Part shown: piece by piece, positions 4,668-6,114 of the stretch
Layout: every line of letters begins with the position of its first letter
Position numbering within the stretch: position 1 is the stretch's first letter
Source: Candidatus Thorarchaeota archaeon
Lineage (GTDB): Archaea > Asgardarchaeota > Thorarchaeia > Thorarchaeales > Thorarchaeaceae
Direction: 5' to 3'
DNA length: 6,114 nucleotides
Assembly (NCBI GenBank): GCA_016841005.1
Contig: JAEORG010000115.1
Location: 1 to 6,114, forward strand
Notes under the pieces: generated by a model
Seen by the model: the letters and a program-made list of their open reading frames with translations, nothing else
Databases searched by the model: none
Told to the model about the DNA's origin: nothing
Position numbers and translations under genes: made by a program

Positions 4668-6114
4668 GTGAGATTGAATGGTTTAGTGCTTTCTTTTTGC
4701 ATAGTTGTAATGCTTTGTTGTCCTTTGCAACTTCCAAATGTTGTTCAGTTACCATCAATCGAATCAAGCTCTGTGATTCATATACAGGATCAATACTCAA
4801 TCAGTGACTTGACTCCCTACTCCTCGATCTTGATTACACAAGACAGCGATTTCACAAATCAAGGTTGGCCTGGTGCGGGGACAATTGAGCATCCGTATGT
4901 AATTGCTAATCTTCTTCTAACACCGACCTCGGGCTCATTCTGTATTAACATAACTGGAACTGTTACTGCTAACTATACCATCGCAAACTGTAGTGTCGAA
5001 GGCGATGGGTATGCAAATGGCTTCTTTTTGAATGCAGGTCGTTCTTTGATAGAAACGTGTAATTTTACAGGTGTTGACATCGCCATTATGTTTGATAGTA
5101 TTGATAATTCGGCTATTGGAGGATGCACAATTTCAACCACAGGAACTGATTTTGCAATCTTAATAGAGAATTGTCAGAATACAACTATATCATCCTGCAA
5201 TGTGTACAACGCAGGTTTACGTTTAAGAAACTCACCATTTACTGAGATCGCACTCTGCTATGTCTGGGATTCTAATACAACTGGATTTGATTTAGAGTAT
5301 TCTCAGAATTGCACATTGGGCGGAATTAGTGTATTTGGTGGTCTTGGAGATGGAGTTGCAATCGCCCACACAATATTTCCGTATGTTTACAGTAGCATCA
5401 TAACCCAAATGAGTGGTGCTGGTATTTCAGTTCTCAACTCTTCTGCGTGTAATTTTCTTTCTGTGCAATCAATGTACAATGAAATTGGATTCCTATTTAA
5501 TTCTACACAATTTTCAATCCTTTCTACTGTTTATTCATATCAAAATGCTGATTCAGGTGTGATTTTGATTAACTCCAACAGCTCAATAATTATGGGCTGC
5601 TCATTCTATTCAAACGGAGCACATGGTCTCAGAATAGTCAGGGGTACTGAAAATCTCATCTTTAACAACTATCTAGGTTTCAATGTTCTTTCAGCTGAAC
5701 TTGATGATGGCTCATTGAACATTTGGGATTATTCAAGTGCTAGTGAAGGAAATTACTGGGATGATTGGAATGGTGTTGGTGACAAACTGATTCCAGGGAC
5801 GGGGGGTCAGAGTGACCATTATCCTCAACATTGGATTTTTCCAGAAATCACACAAAGTAGCTCAGATCGAATTATTGAACAAGGTGATAATGATGAATGG
5901 GTTCTTTGGTATTTCCAGGGAACAAAACCTTTGATTTACATGGTTCTGAGAAATGAGATGCTTTTGGAATTTAATTTTCTGGATGAAAGTGCTGATCATG
6001 TATTTGTCCCCATCGGTTCACTGCCTGTTGGGATTTATAATTTCACTATTCTCATCACTTATGAATGCGGGGTCGCTCTCATTGATTCTGTACTGGTGAC
6101 TGTTCTTTCTCAGG
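4668..6114 (+). CDS. secreted parallel beta-helix (NosD/PbH1-like) surface protein with Ig-like module, 3' end outside window
   Basis: The frame is open for 482 codons to the right edge. Residues 1-27 form a signal peptide ('MRLNGLVLSFCIVVMLCCP'), so it is exported. Residues 61-80 contain 'DFTNQGWPGAGT..HPYVI', an entry element seen before beta-helix domains in archaeal surface proteins. Residues ~85-345 are short, repeated strand-turn units of about 22 residues with recurring 'C.(V/F/I)' turns (C108, C131, C153, C177, C197), the pattern of PbH1/right-handed beta-helices. 'GNYWDDWNG.GD' and 'DHYPQHW' (361-389) match the typical NosD-type end of the helix. Residues ~392-482 resemble an Ig-like beta-sandwich ('LPVGIYNFTILITYECG', 'DSVLVTVL'). 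I count 11 N-x-S/T sequons, consistent with a glycosylated cell-surface protein. A membrane anchor or further Ig repeats probably lie beyond the window. The ligand or substrate is unknown. An enzymatic role (polysaccharide lyase-like) is possible, but I see no catalytic signature. Confidence 0.9.
   Translation, partial: MRLNGLVLSFCIVVMLCCPLQLPNVVQLPSIESSSVIHIQDQYSISDLTPYSSILITQDSDFTNQGWPGAGTIEHPYVIANLLLTPTSGSFCINITGTVTANYTIANCSVEGDGYANGFFLNAGRSLIETCNFTGVDIAIMFDSIDNSAIGGCTISTTGTDFAILIENCQNTTISSCNVYNAGLRLRNSPFTEIALCYVWDSNTTGFDLEYSQNCTLGGISVFGGLGDGVAIAHTIFPYVYSSIITQMSGAGISVLNSSACNFLSVQSMYNEIGFLFNSTQFSILSTVYSYQNADSGVILINSNSSIIMGCSFYSNGAHGLRIVRGTENLIFNNYLGFNVLSAELDDGSLNIWDYSSASEGNYWDDWNGVGDKLIPGTGGQSDHYPQHWIFPEITQSSSDRIIEQGDNDEWVLWYFQGTKPLIYMVLRNEMLLEFNFLDESADHVFVPIGSLPVGIYNFTILITYECGVALIDSVLVTVLSQ

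Noticed and set aside
4540..4800. An 86-aa minus-strand frame across the spacer and the start of the beta-helix gene
   Set aside because: It runs antisense through the signal peptide region, the hairpin and the trpS remnant; no ribosome site or recognisable protein features.

Overview
The window looks archaeal. It holds an archaeal/eukaryotic-type tryptophanyl-tRNA synthetase, a small amphi-Trp-type protein, a PhoU/DUF47-like helical protein, a CPA1 cation/proton antiporter, and a secreted beta-helix surface protein carrying a 'GWPGAGT..HPYVI' element. That last architecture is common in Asgard archaea of the Thorarchaeia/Lokiarchaeia type, so I lean towards an Asgard archaeon. This is inference from protein style, not from a marker gene. 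Most genes have clear Shine-Dalgarno sites.

Left part, minus strand (1-2528): a tightly packed three-gene operon read leftwards from a divergent promoter region. Its order is a small amphi-Trp-like protein (2277-2528), a PhoU/DUF47-like helical protein (1650-2273, 3 bp after the first), and an NhaP-type CPA1 antiporter (1-1640, 9 bp later), which runs off the left edge. The packing suggests that the two soluble proteins are made together with the transporter and may regulate it.

Middle, plus strand (2529-4568): the divergent intergenic region contains an 8-bp inverted repeat whose arms read TCTAAAAA outwards on each strand. Then come trpS (2689-3837) and an unrecognised 159-aa gene (3892-4371). 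After these lies a degenerate second copy of the last 38 codons plus stop of trpS (4452-4568), about 80% identical and gapless. The 159-aa gene is therefore bracketed by two copies of the trpS 3' end, 731 bp apart. This repeat is the most unusual structural feature in the window. It suggests either a decayed tandem trpS paralogue or insertion of a segment that replaced the trpS 3' end and displaced the old one.

Right part, plus strand (4569-6114): a perfect hairpin, a short T-run and an AT-rich stretch lead to a GTG-started gene with a strong GAGGAGG site. It encodes a signal peptide, a cysteine- and sequon-rich parallel beta-helix domain and an Ig-like module, and runs off the right edge. 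No RNA genes, CRISPR arrays or insertion sequences were seen.
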